Below, one piece after another: positions 41,551-52,925 of a stretch of 64,000 bases of DNA. The translations under genes were made by a program, and so were the position numbers. How positions within the stretch are numbered: position 1 is the first letter of the stretch; each line of letters begins with the position of its first letter. The stretch lies in assembly GCA_019055375.1 (NCBI GenBank), contig JAHQIW010000234.1, forward strand, positions 1-64,000. The letters are read 5' to 3'. Source of the stretch: Parelaphostrongylus tenuis. Lineage: Eukaryota > Nematoda > Chromadorea > Rhabditida > Metastrongylidae. Below the pieces are notes generated by a model. It was not told where the DNA came from. It ran no database searches and saw only the letters and a list, made by a program, of their open reading frames with translations.

Positions 41551-42060
41551 CATTCGATAGCCGAAAAGATTGCGGTTCTGACGGCATTCTTGGCTTTTAG
41601 AAATGTTTCTTCAATGAGCTGTAGCAACGAAAAGAAAATAGCGGTTTCCTCTTCGGAGTTTACAATGTGATTTTCACTCGTGTTCTTATGATCTTCTTAA
41701 AGCAAAGGTTTTTCTCCAATGTTTCAGTAATTCTTCGATAGCATGAAAAAAGACAATTTTAGATCTATACTTAGTTTTCGAATTGAACAGCAAATGGTTT
41801 TTTAAGCGCTGTAAGAACAATGAGCAAAAGCTGTGTTTCGCTCCCGGAGTGCTTTGTGTGCTTCGCTATAATTTATGTCTGGCCTTATGGTGAGGTTTTG
41901 ATAATCGTTCGATAATTCAAAAAGTGCGGATTTCTAAAACTAGTTAGGCTTTTCTGAACTGAAATTTTTTAATGCTCTAAAGCAATGAAATTAGGGTTAG
42001 ATTTCATACTCTGAGTAAACATCTATTCTCTTGAACCTCGCAGTGGGTGTTTTGGTGGTT
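41551..42060. repeat. about 178-bp tandem repeat, three diverged units
   Basis: ATTCGATAGC-type cores occur at 41553, about 41734 and about 41908. Each is followed after 50-70 bases by a GCTGTAGCAACGAAAAGAAA or GCTGTAAGAACAATGAGCAA-type block. The same paired blocks are dispersed at 20885, 36660 and 50940-51300. A satellite-like repeat. Confidence 0.45.
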
Positions 42061-42569
42061 GTATAGAGAGATTTGTACCCTAGAGACAATATATATCAGA
42101 AAGACAGATATATTACTGGAGGGCAGTCTTTTTTAGTAAAAAGAAAGTCTACGTGTTTTAATAATTTCCATTTTCAAAACCAGTGTTACACCTAAAGGAA
42201 ACAATGCGTCTCCTTTTTTCTTCTTATTTTTTGACGCTGAGCAACAGAGTAAAGCTGAGTGGCATGGGCAATAGGCAGCCACTTGGTCAGTGAAATCAAA
42301 GAGCAACTTGTGCTTATTTAGCTTTCCACGACTTCATAGTCCTAAAAAGGAATTCTTGATAGAAGACGGAAGTAATATCTACTAATTTTAATAATTTTGA
42401 TAATTTTTAGTTTAATAAATAAATTAATAATTTTTCAAGTGTGGTAGCTTCATTTGCTACTCATTTGCATACACAAAGCTATGAATGTCTTCATCTCTTC
42501 CGCAATGGTATCCTCTCAATCAGCGTTGTTCTGAGTGCCATAGATATGTGTCTACTCTACAGTCAACAC

Positions 42570-43080
42570 TCAGATATCGACCATGAGCAGTTTGCAGAAA
42601 AGATCTGGTTGCAGGCACCCGATAAGAATACTGTGCTGGACAGCTGCCGCTGGGTCATCAAATGGCATAATGGTGGGTGGCTGCACATTGGTGACCCAAT
42701 CACCAACTACAATGTCAACATTCAAAAGGGCTCTTCGCATATCGTCAATTTCGTCATCGCCATCCCCAGAATCCTCAGAACCTTGAGGAATGTGCACGTT
42801 TTTGTCCATGCTCGCATCTGATTCGTTACCAGTGTCCTCGTCAGCGTTTAGAACCAAGCCTTGGAGCATGATTTCCAATTCTTCATCTTCAGAAGCTTCC
42901 TAGTTTTCTTCTCCTAAAGCTTCCACGTCTTTTCTCTTGACATAACGACGCTGAAAGGTAAGCTTTCTAATATTTGCAAACAACATAGCAAGTTGTAGTT
43001 GTAATGAAGTGCTAAACTCACGTCGATAGCAAGATGAAGCAGCTTTACAATATCGTCCACAAAAGATAACATCAATAACT
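42570..43080 (-). pseudogene. possible piggyBac-like N-terminal exons
   Basis: The minus strand has an intron-like break (GTGAGTTTAG ... TTACCTTTCAG, about 43023-42954), followed by RRYVKRKDVEALGEEN, a stop, EASEDEELEIMLQGLVLNAD. A 102-residue ORF continues the same frame with DSGDGDDEIDDMRRALLNVD, IVVGDWVTNVQPPTIMPFDD. piggyBac proteins start with an acidic, low-complexity region and then a W....P....F block and an FF.LF segment; the match is suggestive only. The in-frame TAG marks it as dead or mis-spliced. Confidence 0.35.
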
Positions 43081-43604
43081 AGCAGCTTTACAAAATTCTT
43101 CTTGCATATGGATCCAATTTCTCGCGGTAACCCAGAAAATAGACATAATTATGTGCGGTACAACTACATTACCCAGAATAGGCAATGGCTAGTATAGGTC
43201 GTAGCTAATTTGAAATCATCATATTTTGTGAACTTGACACAGCATCCAGTCCAGCGCATTGTCAAAGTGTCAGGCTTCGATTGCCAAAGAAGAGTAGTCT
43301 CTACACTCAGTCTATAAATAAAACTTGGACTGCTGAAACATTGATAAAATGGGTGCCCTACTAAACTTACTAGTCCTCCTGAATACGATTGACCCTTCTT
43401 GCATAGAAATCTTCTGTAGTCCATAAGTTTCCATCTTCCTCGTGTACATCTTTATATGATTTACTAGAGATGAACGAATACCTGCTATAAAAACTTGATT
43501 ATGGTAAGAATTATCGATGACCTGGCATCGCATGCATTATGCAACAGCTTCCTTTGACATACAGCTCATTGTTTTCCAATTTCCCAGTCATTATCATAAC
43601 TCTC

Positions 43605-43907
43605 GAGCGCATGTGGCGCAGTGGTTAGAGGTGCCCTGCGTCGCACACGAGGTCGATGGTTCGATCTGGCGCTCATGGCTTACCAAGCCATCCATCCCTC
43701 CGGGGTCGGTAAACTGGTACCAGACAGGTCTCAAGCTTGTCTGGGAGGATAAGCAGCACTGACTCGGTTCAGCGGGAGGCCACCGCGAGTCATTGTAAAG
43801 GCCAGATGTGCATTCAAACACCTCAAACGAAGTTAAAAATTGAAGTCGAATGCATGGCGCATCCCTCAGGGATTGATCAACGCCGGGAGCTTTATCCTTT
43901 ATTCTTT
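43605..43907 (+). repeat. tRNA-derived SINE, family A (copy A2) with target-site duplication
   Basis: Full-length and closely similar to A1 (GAGCGCATGTGGCGCAGTGG head, ATGGTTCGATCTGGCGCTCA B box, ATTGAAGTCGAATGCATGGC body, GCTTTATCCTTTATTC tail). Flanked by the perfect 14-bp repeat TTATCATAACTCTC (43591-43604 and 43908-43921). The low divergence suggests that the family moved relatively recently. Confidence 0.85.
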
Positions 43908-44079
43908 TTATCATAACTCTCAAGTGTTGTTCATAACTGAATATATCAAAACTAATCGATTTATATCATTATATTCTTCGTACAACTTATTACGATCGAC
44001 AGAATGCCAACATCCCTGTGATTTTATAGTAAATAAAAGCTTTTCTTCTCAAACATATACGCTGTATTTGCACTAAAAA

Positions 44080-45580
44080 CATACGAGTGTGTAGAGAATA
44101 CTTAAACTACCGAAATGTCACTAGAACTCCAGACTTTTACTCAAAACGATGAAAACCCTAAACAAATAGCAAAAATCGGCGATTTCACTGCGTGTGGCTA
44201 TTACAACTGGTGGTCGCGAAGGGATTAAGAATGACGCTGATTCCTCTGATGGCTTTTAATGCTGCGACTGCACCACTAAGCGCTCAGCGATGGTATAATC
44301 AACCGAATTCAAAAGAATATTTTTTCTTCTTATCAAACTTGTGAGGTTAGCGAAGTGCTGGTCTGCATTTTCACCAAGAATGCATTTAATTTGTACTACT
44401 ATCAAGCCAACACTTCCTATTCAAAGATTTCCCAATGAACTGCTTTCGTCCTCTAAAACATCATTAGCCGAGTGATTTTTTAGGTAACACATCTCCTGGC
44501 ATCGCCTATTTTGTGAAATTGTGGCAGCTCAGATGATATGCACTGTTTTAAACAAAGTATTACTAAAAAAACAACAAATTTTGGGTGGAAGCTCCAAATG
44601 TCCAAGTTGTCCCTTCAGTTGTTGCTTCTAATACGGGATGCTGATCGCGGAACTAGCGTTCAATAAGATTTCGAAACCAATGACATAGAAAGAAACTCAA
44701 GAACAACTAAAACAGCGCGAATATTAATTTTGCAATTTCTATTTATTGAATAATTTTCAATAAGCATCCATTCGCTTATGTAATGTACAAGGTTCAATGT
44801 GAGATACACAGACAAAGTGTAATCAGTGTCAGCAACATACACTTATCATTAACAAGATTATCGTGAAAATTTATATAAGTCGGTGAAATGACAGATGGAA
44901 TGTGAGAGATAAACACAAAGATGCTGAGAAGCGAACAAAAATCAGAATCTGATGAGCCAGGTACACCTTGAACAATAATGAGGTGCAAATGTCTTGAGAC
45001 AAGATTAATGTTTTTCTTCCTTTCAGCTCGGCAGCCGCCCTTACTCTTCAAATTATTTTACAGGGAACGTGATCGTAGTCATAAAAAACTATCACACAGA
45101 TTGAGTTCTGGAGATGATGCAAAGGAGATTTATATTTTGATTCTGTTGTTCATTGAGTTATGCCGAATGTGCACCTACTTGTTGGTCTTAATAGTATATG
45201 AGGTGATTTGGTTGCAGTGAAAAGAGCAAGCTTTTCAGAAAATCGGAAATATAATCAAATAGCGACCATGAAGAATTACTTGGCAAATTTCTTTATTACC
45301 GAAAAAACTCGTTAATAAAACACCAAATGATAGATAGTATATAGTAGATGGACGAAGAACTCGTTACAAAACAGTCAGTACACTTTTTACGGGGGAATAT
45401 TTATTTTTCCTGCATGGGCGAGTGTCTCAGTTCTAAAGGAATGACAAGCTCTCGAACTGCGCTTTCGACTGCATGAAGGGAAATTGATCTGCTTTTGTTA
45501 TACGCCGCGGAGAAGCATGGCAGTTTGCGACTAAAAAACTAAACAATATCCACTCCCTCTCCAATGTATATATCCACGGT
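44080..45580. other. no gene seen
   Basis: Short ORFs only. The 85-residue minus ORF at 45051-44794 has no recognised motif. Confidence 0.3.
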
Positions 45581-45589
45581 TATTGTCAA

Positions 45590-45685
45590 CGTAGCAGGTC
45601 GAGCCTCATTTAAGTATGATCTGTTGCAAATAAATGTGATGCAGCCTCATCTAAGTAAAATCTGCTGTGAATATATGTGACCCAA
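45590..45685 (+). repeat. 45-bp tandem duplication
   Basis: GCAGGTCGAGCCTCATTTAA, GTATGATCTGTTGCAAATAA is repeated as GCAGCCTCATCTAAGTAAAA, TCTGCTGTGAATATATG with substitutions. Confidence 0.7.
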
Positions 45686-45824
45686 ACTTCTTTTCCGCAT
45701 ACTTTCTTGTGCCACTAACCTCTCCATGTAGATGACTTACAAGGAATTTCGAAAATTTTACTTCCCTTTGCGAGAATTCGTGCAGAAAACGATCTGTTGC
45801 ACGTTATTACAGTTTACTAGGTGT

Positions 45825-46440
45825 ACAGATATAACTCCAGTTCTTTTTATTTTTGCTGTAATAACAGCAAAATAAGGATGCGCTTAATACATTTTTGTTT
45901 TGAGAACGTTGTAAGCCCTATTTAATACCACGTTTTTAATATGCGAAATATTTTATGCGATGGTTTTTATAAGACTTTGGAAATGACGATTTTAGTGCCC
46001 AAAAAATCCATTTTCAGAGATCTCACTTTGCAGATTTACTAACTAAAAGTAACTCAAACTGCTTTGATTTGGCATGTTTCATTTGTTCATTTCCTCGCAG
46101 TCATTTTGGTAAACTACTTGCCTATAATTTCGTTGAGATGGAGTGTCGTGGAAACAGTCGCTTGTTACTGATGCACGAATAACCTGTGAAAATGCGAGTC
46201 AAGCGGCCGACAATGTTAATGGAGCTTGGAGCAAGCTCCATCTTATAGCAAGTACAGGAACATTGGATACCAAAATTTTGGTAAGAAAATGCGCAATTGA
46301 ACGGTACCAAGGTCATGCAAGTTGCAGAGATCGTATTAGAAAACCAGAACGGTATGAATTTTGCAGTTTTTCTGCATGATAACGCCTACTTTATGTTGCC
46401 AGAATTGATAGGGAACGCCTTTGAGGAGTTGAGTTAGAAG
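45825..46440 (+). mobile_element. mariner-derived deleted element (copy M1)
   Basis: The left terminal part (GGTGTACAGATATAACTCCA at 45825) matches those of M2 and M3. The inside keeps WSKLHLIASTGTLDTKILVR, a possible HTH end, joined to FAVFLHDNA at about 46350. FLHDNA is the mariner block holding the second catalytic Asp. Further on come WEDFRRFPLPILHHQITTHN, corresponding to WeVfpHPPYSPDiaPpDYH. The middle of the transposase, with the first Asp, is missing. The right end was not found. Confidence 0.45.
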
Positions 46441-46564
46441 ATTTCAGAAGGTTTCCGCTCCCGATATTGCACCACCAGATTACCACGCATAATTACTAAA
46501 TCTAAGCTATAATCAATCGGAATTCATTTATTTGACCGCCTCTTGCGGTGCTATGATCTTATAA

Positions 46565-46840
46565 TATACCCAACAATGTAGAGTGCTCTGCAAAAGCATT
46601 TGCGTCAGCCGCGATTCAAACCTAGATCTCACTCTTTCCGGGAGCGTGTGCTAAACCGTTGCATTACCGACGCTCGTTTTGCACAACATCCTTTCTACTC
46701 TACACTGCGTTTTCTGTCAACAGCCACAGTCGACAATCTGGCGGAGCAGCCCGCTCCCGGAGAGAGTGAGATCTAAGTTCGAATATCGGCTGGCGCAAAT
46801 TTTTTTGCACAGCTTTTACATTGCTGGGTATACTCTAAAG
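46565..46840. mobile_element. palindromic element with tRNA-like arms (copy T4)
   Basis: The ends TATACCCAACAATGTAGAGT and ACATTGCTGGGTATACT are inverted. The left arm (minus, about 46600-46675) has the sequence GCGTCAGCCGCGATTCAAAC, CTAGATCTCACTCTTTCCGG, GAGCGTGTGCTAAACCGTTG in plus-strand text. The right arm (about 46735-46796) keeps CTCCCGGAGAGAGTG and GTTCGAAT but has lost its 5' half. The anticodon loop of the left arm is CCGGAAA. Confidence 0.65.
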
Positions 46841-47436
46841 TATAAATGAATAAATTCTAAGAAATTGCATTTTCGATTTAAAAGTCGCATACACCGTTTC
46901 GTTATTTGTTCTCTGAAAAGGTAAGTGGAAATTTCCCACGACCTAATGGCCCTGAATAAGTCTAGAAATTTGGGCAACCAGTAAAAAAGTAAACATTGAA
47001 GCTCTGCACTTACTATAAGAAGTATCTCTTCAACTACGCCTTAGAACAACTTTCTTCTCGGAAGATCCTTGAAAAAAACTTGTAAAACTTTTATCTTCAA
47101 AGTCTTAGAAGAGCTATCAGTTTTCTTTATGAGATGAATAGTTATAGCGCAAATAACATTTAATTAGTGAACTGATTAGCAGCTGGTTCAAAAAACAGCT
47201 TTTTCTTCATAGAAAGAACTTACACATTATTCATGCAATAGGTGAAAGTTATTCACGAACAAACGAATGAAATAACAAAATAATAAACGAAAAAAGTTCA
47301 CCTCATCACTTTGTGGCTTATTTTAGTCGGTCCATCTTTCTGAAATATTATTTTACTGATATGTCAAAAAATTAAATTACTCCAATTCATTCGGTTTCCT
47401 GGTCAATCCAATAAAGAGCATTCGAACAGTCTAACG

Positions 47437-47695
47437 GTATTCAATATGTGGAGTGCTGTGCAAAAACGTTTGCGTCAGCCGGGATTCGAACCCAGATCTC
47501 ACTCTTTCCGAGAGCGTATGCTAACCGTTGCATTGTTGGCAGACAACGCATTATAGCGTAAGTAAGAGTGCTGTGCAAAGCGAGCGTTGGTAGTGCAACG
47601 GTTAGCATACACTCCCGGAAAGAGTGAGATCTGGGTTCGAATTCCGGCTGACGCAAACGTTTTTGCACAGCACTCCACATATTGGGTATACTATA
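47437..47695. mobile_element. palindromic element with tRNA-like arms (copy T5)
   Basis: The best-preserved copy. The right arm, 47584-47654 plus, makes a complete cloverleaf. The acceptor is GCGTTGG/CTGACGC (two wobbles) and the D stem GTGC/GCAT around AACGGTTA. The anticodon stem CACTC/GAGTG is perfect, with loop CCGGAAA. The T arm is CTGGG-TTCGAAT-TCCGG, followed by a discriminator A. The anticodon would be GGA (serine codons), but U33 is C and there is no long variable arm as in true tRNA-Ser. The left arm is its inverted copy. The inverted repeat goes on through GTTTTTGCACAGCACTCCAC to TATTGGGTATA. A (TA) target duplication is suggested by TATACCC ends. Confidence 0.75.
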
Positions 47696-48235
47696 AACAT
47701 CATACCACAGCAAGTGGCAGTCAAAATAGAAAGAATTTAGACTAACGGTATTCATTCATTACTCATTGTCCCAATCAACGACACATCGCATTGAACAGCT
47801 TGTGTGGAAGATCGTGCAATTTCCTTTTATGACAAGCGGTTTCAAATTTACTGGCTGCTGTCAAGATAGTATAAACTCAAACAGATTCAATAATATTGTT
47901 AAGTTCAAGAGGTTTTGCAATCTCCATAGTATAGCTTCATGGAACGTTACAGATATTGTTAAATGACTGATGTTTTGTCTTTTGTTTCTCGAGAGATGCG
48001 GGCAATATTATTATAATCGGAGGCTAGAAATACATTCAAAACCTTTGTGACTTGCGTCAATTGCTCTCGACTGGGTGGAGATTTTGCAGGACCGCACTGT
48101 TCCTTCTTTCTTAACGTAGCCTCCTAAACAAAATAAAACCACCACAGTAGGAATAATGCATTACTATTTCTGATGTAAAAAATAGCTAGAAGTTCGTTCT
48201 TAATAGCTAGACGCAAATTACAAGAAGTGATCAAT

Positions 48236-48900
48236 TCACATCCGTAGATATGTACACGTAAAAACGAGAAACAATCGACGATGTATTTTAGTCGCACCCT
48301 GATTTTTTGCGTTGAATGGGAACGGATGTGATGACTTGTTAACTCCAGCCTCTAACATGCTGAAAATTACCCACATGTGGCATTCTAGTCTGTATAAAAG
48401 GGGCGTTTTCTCAACTTCGGAAGTCATTTCTTCCCGTCTCATCGACTCGACCAGCCCGTTCAACCCTTCCTCACTTCCTTATCATATCCCACTTATCTCT
48501 TCCAAAACATCTGCGACCATAGCCACAGATTTTGTGACTGGTTTGTTTTGGTATAACAGCCGTTCATGTTTTTTCTTCTCCATAATTATATGTAGTTATG
48601 TACATATTTTTTCCAGATCCCTCGAGGATGCGTGTTCGCAATGGGCGCAGTGGGAGGCCAAGCTACAAAGAACCCTATAACTAAAGGGCCTCCAAGAGGT
48701 AAGATTACCTAGCGATTAGACAATTTTTGAATCTCTTATATTGGTGCTAACGAGTGGAATCGTCGTGGACATTTTCTCCATAATTCTCTTGAAGTGATGG
48801 AACAAAGAGGAAATTTTTTCCACTGCTCAGTGATGTAAACAACAAGACATATTCGAGAAACTACCATCGACTCTTCTATATACTCATCTTATCCCTTTGA
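48236..48900 (+). promoter_or_regulatory. promoter-and-exon segment, copy 3
   Basis: The best copy. The palindrome CCACATGTGG (48371-48380) is followed 12 bases later by the TATA box TATAAAAG (48393-48400) and a C/T-rich leader. Then comes an exon-like piece, 48617-48698, bounded by TATTTTTTCCAG and GTAAGA. Its open frame reads PRGCVFAMGAVGGQATKNPI, TKGPPR. Homology to copies 1 and 2 covers the whole stretch and continues to about 48895. The function of the putative transcript is unknown; no downstream exon identified. Confidence 0.45.
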
Positions 48901-49440
48901 GGACCACATTTGATAGGCAGGCGATGTAGCTCCGCCCCTTGCCCATAGCTCGCAGTGGCGGCATATGCGTGTCTGTGCAGGGATGTCATACTATCTGCTC
49001 CTGCTTTCCCACGGAACGAGACGCCGCCGTAACACTAACTGAGTGAGACTGTGAGAAAATGGAGAGTGAGAAAAAGTTAGAAAAGAGACGACCTGGGTAT
49101 GAAGAACCAGTTCCTGAGAGGCCAGAGGCTGCAAAACATGGAAAATGGTAAGGTTTTGCGAAATAAGTACAAAACAAGGCTTGTCTGTCAAAAACGATTT
49201 TGCAAATAGCAAAACGATGCCACCTCAACAACACCCTCGAGAATTTTCGATCTTTACTTTGAACATCATTTATGCTGCAATCTTTGTCATTTGACGTGCT
49301 CTACTTACTGCTTTTAGTCCACTATGCTTTCGAGATGAATTCCTGTACCTTGTTCATTTCTCACTCTGCGGATAACTTCGAGAGAGAGCACTTATGCGTT
49401 TCTTTGAAGGCCCATCACTGCATAAGTGATTCCATGGTCT

Positions 49441-49553
49441 GTTCTACCAAACCCGTAGGGATGGGTGGCTTGGTGAGCCATGAACGCGAGATCGAACCAT
49501 TGACCTTGTGTTTGTCCGTAGAACACCTAATCTTTGCTCCACTGCTCTCTCAT
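49441..49553 (-). repeat. tRNA-derived SINE, family A (copy A4, partial)
   Basis: The plus text GGTGAGCCATGAACGCGAGA, TCGAACCATTGACCTTGTG corresponds to the inverted head and body start; the tRNA A-box end is degenerate (CTCCACTGCTCTC). Confidence 0.6.
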
Positions 49554-49653
49554 TGAAAAATGGATAAATGGGCGTTGTATTCACTCAAAATGCATTTATC
49601 ATTATCACGATCATTATCGCTACCATAATAATTATCGTTGTTCACTAACTGAA

Positions 49654-49764
49654 ATGCCTCGTAGAAGAGGCTGGTCTAGAACTGGAAGTAGAAGAAGCCG
49701 ACCTAGAAGTGGAAGCAGAAGAAGTCGGTCTGGAAGTGGAAGTAGAAGGAGAAGCAGAAGCTGA
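49654..49764 (+). CDS. small arginine/serine-rich protamine-like protein
   Basis: 36 residues: MPRRRGWSRTGSRRSRPRSG, SRRSRSGSGSRRRSRS, then TGA. The composition is almost only Arg, Ser and Gly, the make-up of protamines and of nematode sperm chromatin basic proteins (the C. elegans SPCH type). Past the stop the same frame stays basic (AHRSCSRSLKRRSRRSA), so the TGA probably arose from CGA and the ancestral protein was longer. A second copy lies at 52730. Either a short functional protein or a recent pseudogene. Codons are mostly AGA/CGA plus AGT/AGC, consistent with expansion of a short repeat. Confidence 0.45.
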   Translation: MPRRRGWSRTGSRRSRPRSGSRRSRSGSGSRRRSRS

Positions 49765-50199
49765 GCTCATCGCAGTTGCTCCCGATCATTAAAGAGACGT
49801 TCGCGTCGATCCGCAGCCGATGATCACGTGGATAAAGTTGCCGTTCGCTGTTCGTCACGACTCAGTAAAAGTTTGAATTTAGAGATTAGCACGACGTACT
49901 ATATTTGTAGAATGGCCTTTACATTCCTTTGAAGACCATGTGAGACGTTTCGTTTTACACGGCTCGGCGTCGCATCTCACTCACCTACTGTAATGGTGCC
50001 GTCGCCTCCCGTAAGCAAAGGGGCTTATCCCTTGGGAAGGCAAACGCAGACAGCATGATGGATGCGAGGAGACAAGCTCAGGTTCTGAGAGAGCATTATC
50101 ATCATAAAACAATGGAATTTTATTGTGAAGCTTCTTCGAAATAATCTTAGTAGAAATCTGGTCTTCGATATTCCGTCTATATTTCTTATGTTTCAATGA

Positions 50200-50450
50200 G
50201 AAAACTACATCGATAATTGATAACGATAATGATAATGATATTATAGAGATAGCGAAAATGATAATGTTTGTGGTATAGTAGTGAAAACGACAATGAGAAT
50301 GGTGGTGATATTGATAATGATGATGATGATGATGATGTGGTAATAAAAATGATAACGATAATGATAATGGTTGTGATAATGGTAATGATAGTGCCGATCA
50401 TAGCTATGATTATTATGATAACAATAATGATACTGATTAACTGCTTCCCA
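50200..50450. repeat. GATAAT-type low-complexity tract
   Basis: Imperfect (GATAAT)n and (GATGAT)n repeats. The long hydrophobic Ile-rich ORF on the minus strand and the Asp/Met-rich ORF on the plus strand are by-products. Confidence 0.9.
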
Positions 50451-50929
50451 GGATCTGGTTGTATCACATCAAGGGTGTACCTCTCAAATTTCTCACGGTC
50501 CTGATCAGCTACTGAAACAACGATGTCTCGTGTCGTGAAAATGAAGGCGCTCGTGGTAACGAAGTACAGGAAGCACGACATTCTTGCACAGAGGCGCAGA
50601 TGCCAACGTTTAGAAGTACCGCACAAGCGACGGCGCAATACCTCCTGCCTATCGACGCTGCGTTCTCAATGGGATATTACATTGCCACATTGAAAATAAG
50701 ATTTCATTCCAGGAGTAAGTATTTTTCGCTGAGAGAACCTTTTCCTTAAAAAGTTTACTAATCCTTCAATAGCACAAATTTCCACAAATTCAATAATGTT
50801 TTTGATTCCTTAAAAAGGCTTTAGATTGTGCTGCAGCACTAAAATTAAGCATGTGTTTCACATACAACGTTCATACCTTGCACAGATACATGGATGGATT
50901 TTGCAACAGTGGCATTATGCCATTGCAAG

Positions 50930-51310
50930 TTCATTAGCCATTCGATAGCTTAAGTCTCTAGAATTATATCAGTGTGCTTCACATTCAAAATGACTGCCTT
51001 ATTAGACAGTGAAAGAAAAAATAAAACTTTGTCTCTCACATTTCAAATAATCATTCGATAGTCCAAATCTCGTAGACTTTAGAAAAAAAGTATGCTTTTG
51101 AAAAAATATCTTCATCACGTTGTAGCAGTCAAAAGAAGACTGTGTCTCGCAAGTAAACTTTATATTGCAAACAAAGCGTTGTGTTGCAAAGTCCCATCAG
51201 CTTACCGCCGCACAAAGTGCTCGGAGTGCAAAACCCTATTTTTATATGGCTGCTGTAGTGCATTTAGATGTAATTTCCAGAGACCAAGTACAACGATGAA
51301 TTCGTCAAAA
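50930..51310. repeat. dispersed repeat (ATTCGATAGC / GTAGCAGTCAAAAGAAGAC)
   Basis: Two ATTCGATAG cores (50941 and 51053) and one GTTGTAGCAGTCAAAAGAAG block (51120). Same family as the tandem at 41551-42060 and the copy at 20885. Confidence 0.45.
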
Positions 51311-51349
51311 TTTGCGCAATCGAATAATTTAAAAAGTCTTTGAAAAAAG

Positions 51350-52690
51350 ATTTCTCCAGCGGAAAATACTTGAGCGTAAATTGAAATTTTATATTTATAC
51401 AGCTCAATATGGAAGCAACTTATGGAATCAAATAGCGAATGTCGATTAAAACGTCGAAATTATGTGAAAAATACGTTTTTTGATCATGGCTGCGGATAAG
51501 GGAAAAGTGTCACTAGATATTTTGCACTATTGGATCGAACCAATCACCGTGCACTGCGCTGCAAGATCTCTTACGACTGTACCTACTTGCGTCTTCAATT
51601 TCTAAGGATATAGACAAGCCAGTCGAGTACTTAACAGATAACTATTTCAGGAAATGATGCCAGTACAAAATGGTAGCTGCTTCAGTAGTCATTCTTGCAG
51701 CTACAAAAACATGAAGGTTAGTTGAATTCCCTTTAGAAGCGAAGAAAATGACACTCACTTGATCGACTGCTAGTAAACACTCATATACATTCTTAATCTG
51801 TTCTAAGAAAATCTTCATCATTTTCTCTCGGAGACATGATCTAACTTTTCCTGTCCTTTTTCGCCTTTGGTATTTTCGCTTCACATCCTTTTGTAATCGA
51901 GAGGCTGAATGAATATTTCAGAAGCGGTCTATTAACAGAAACTAAGTACTTCACTTAGTAATCATTTCAATCCCTTGATATTGATAACCAAAAAATTCCT
52001 CTTACTGACAAATTACGAGACAGAAAAATTCCAAAAAACATTTTACCATTCTAGACAGGTATTTTGAGACCGAAAGATTTTATATGGGCATACTGTAACG
52101 GTGAGAAAACTATAGAAATACTATAATCTCTTGATCTCCTCATAAACATTTCCAGGAAGACAACAAAACTCATCTGTATTTGTTTTTAGAAAAAGTAATT
52201 CATTTCATATAAAATGCGTTTTCTGAATCCTCTACATAATTTTTCGCTATTGATCACAGTTTATGAAAATAAATGAGTACCTCCACGTTATCGGTATTCA
52301 TTTACAACCTTTTGGAAACAACGCGTTTTCTGCTTTTTCCATAGTTGTGGTAATCAATTGATTACTCAAATCTCGATGATTTCAATGTTGTGCTCTATTT
52401 CTAAAAGATCTTATTTCATATGCTCTCTAATAAAAATAGAATTGCGGATAATAGTTTATAAAACAGAAAACAGAAGTTAATGCATGAATGATGATGTAAT
52501 CTCTGTAGCAGTCATACCATGCGAAAATGATGAGTGCTTTCACAATTTGATGATAATTTCTCACATTGATCTATATATTAAACTTTTTTTGAAAACTTAA
52601 TATTTTTCAGTACTATGAAACACGTCATAAAACATTCTATCTGACTTTATCAGCATGTTTAGATACCTTTGATACGATTATATGGGGCAT
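51350..52690. other. no gene seen
   Basis: AT-rich; the 80-residue ORF on the minus strand (51884-51642) is basic but has no motif. Confidence 0.3.
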
Positions 52691-52729
52691 AAGAGCAGAT
52701 CGCAATATGGTTAAAGCACATCTACCGAC

Positions 52730-52925
52730 ATGCCCACATGATGAAGTCGGTTTGGAAGTCGGTCCGGAAGTCGGTCTGGAAGCCGGTCTGAAAGTCCGTC
52801 TAGAAGTCGGTGTGGAAGTCGGAGTAGAAAAAGCTAGGGAAGCCCATGTCGCTGCAATTACTACCGATCAAGCAGCCGACGTTCACGCCAATCAAAAAGC
52901 CGCCATTTGCGATCATGTGATGGAA
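52730..52925 (+). pseudogene. second protamine-like copy, broken
   Basis: The frame starting at 52730 reads MPT, two stops (TGA TGA), then SRFGSRSGSRSGSRSESPSR, SRCGSRSRKS, a TAG, and continues basic (SSSRRSRQSKSRHLRSC). It aligns from the first Met with the ORF at 49654. The two TGA stand where MPRRR has Arg codons, as expected from CGA to TGA changes. A longer ORF in another frame is incidental (Val/Glu/Gly repeats from the same DNA). Confidence 0.5.

Noticed and set aside
50186..50638. 150-residue minus-strand ORF with Ile-rich stretch resembling membrane segments
   Set aside because: Produced by the GATAAT-type tandem repeat; no domain outside the low-complexity part.
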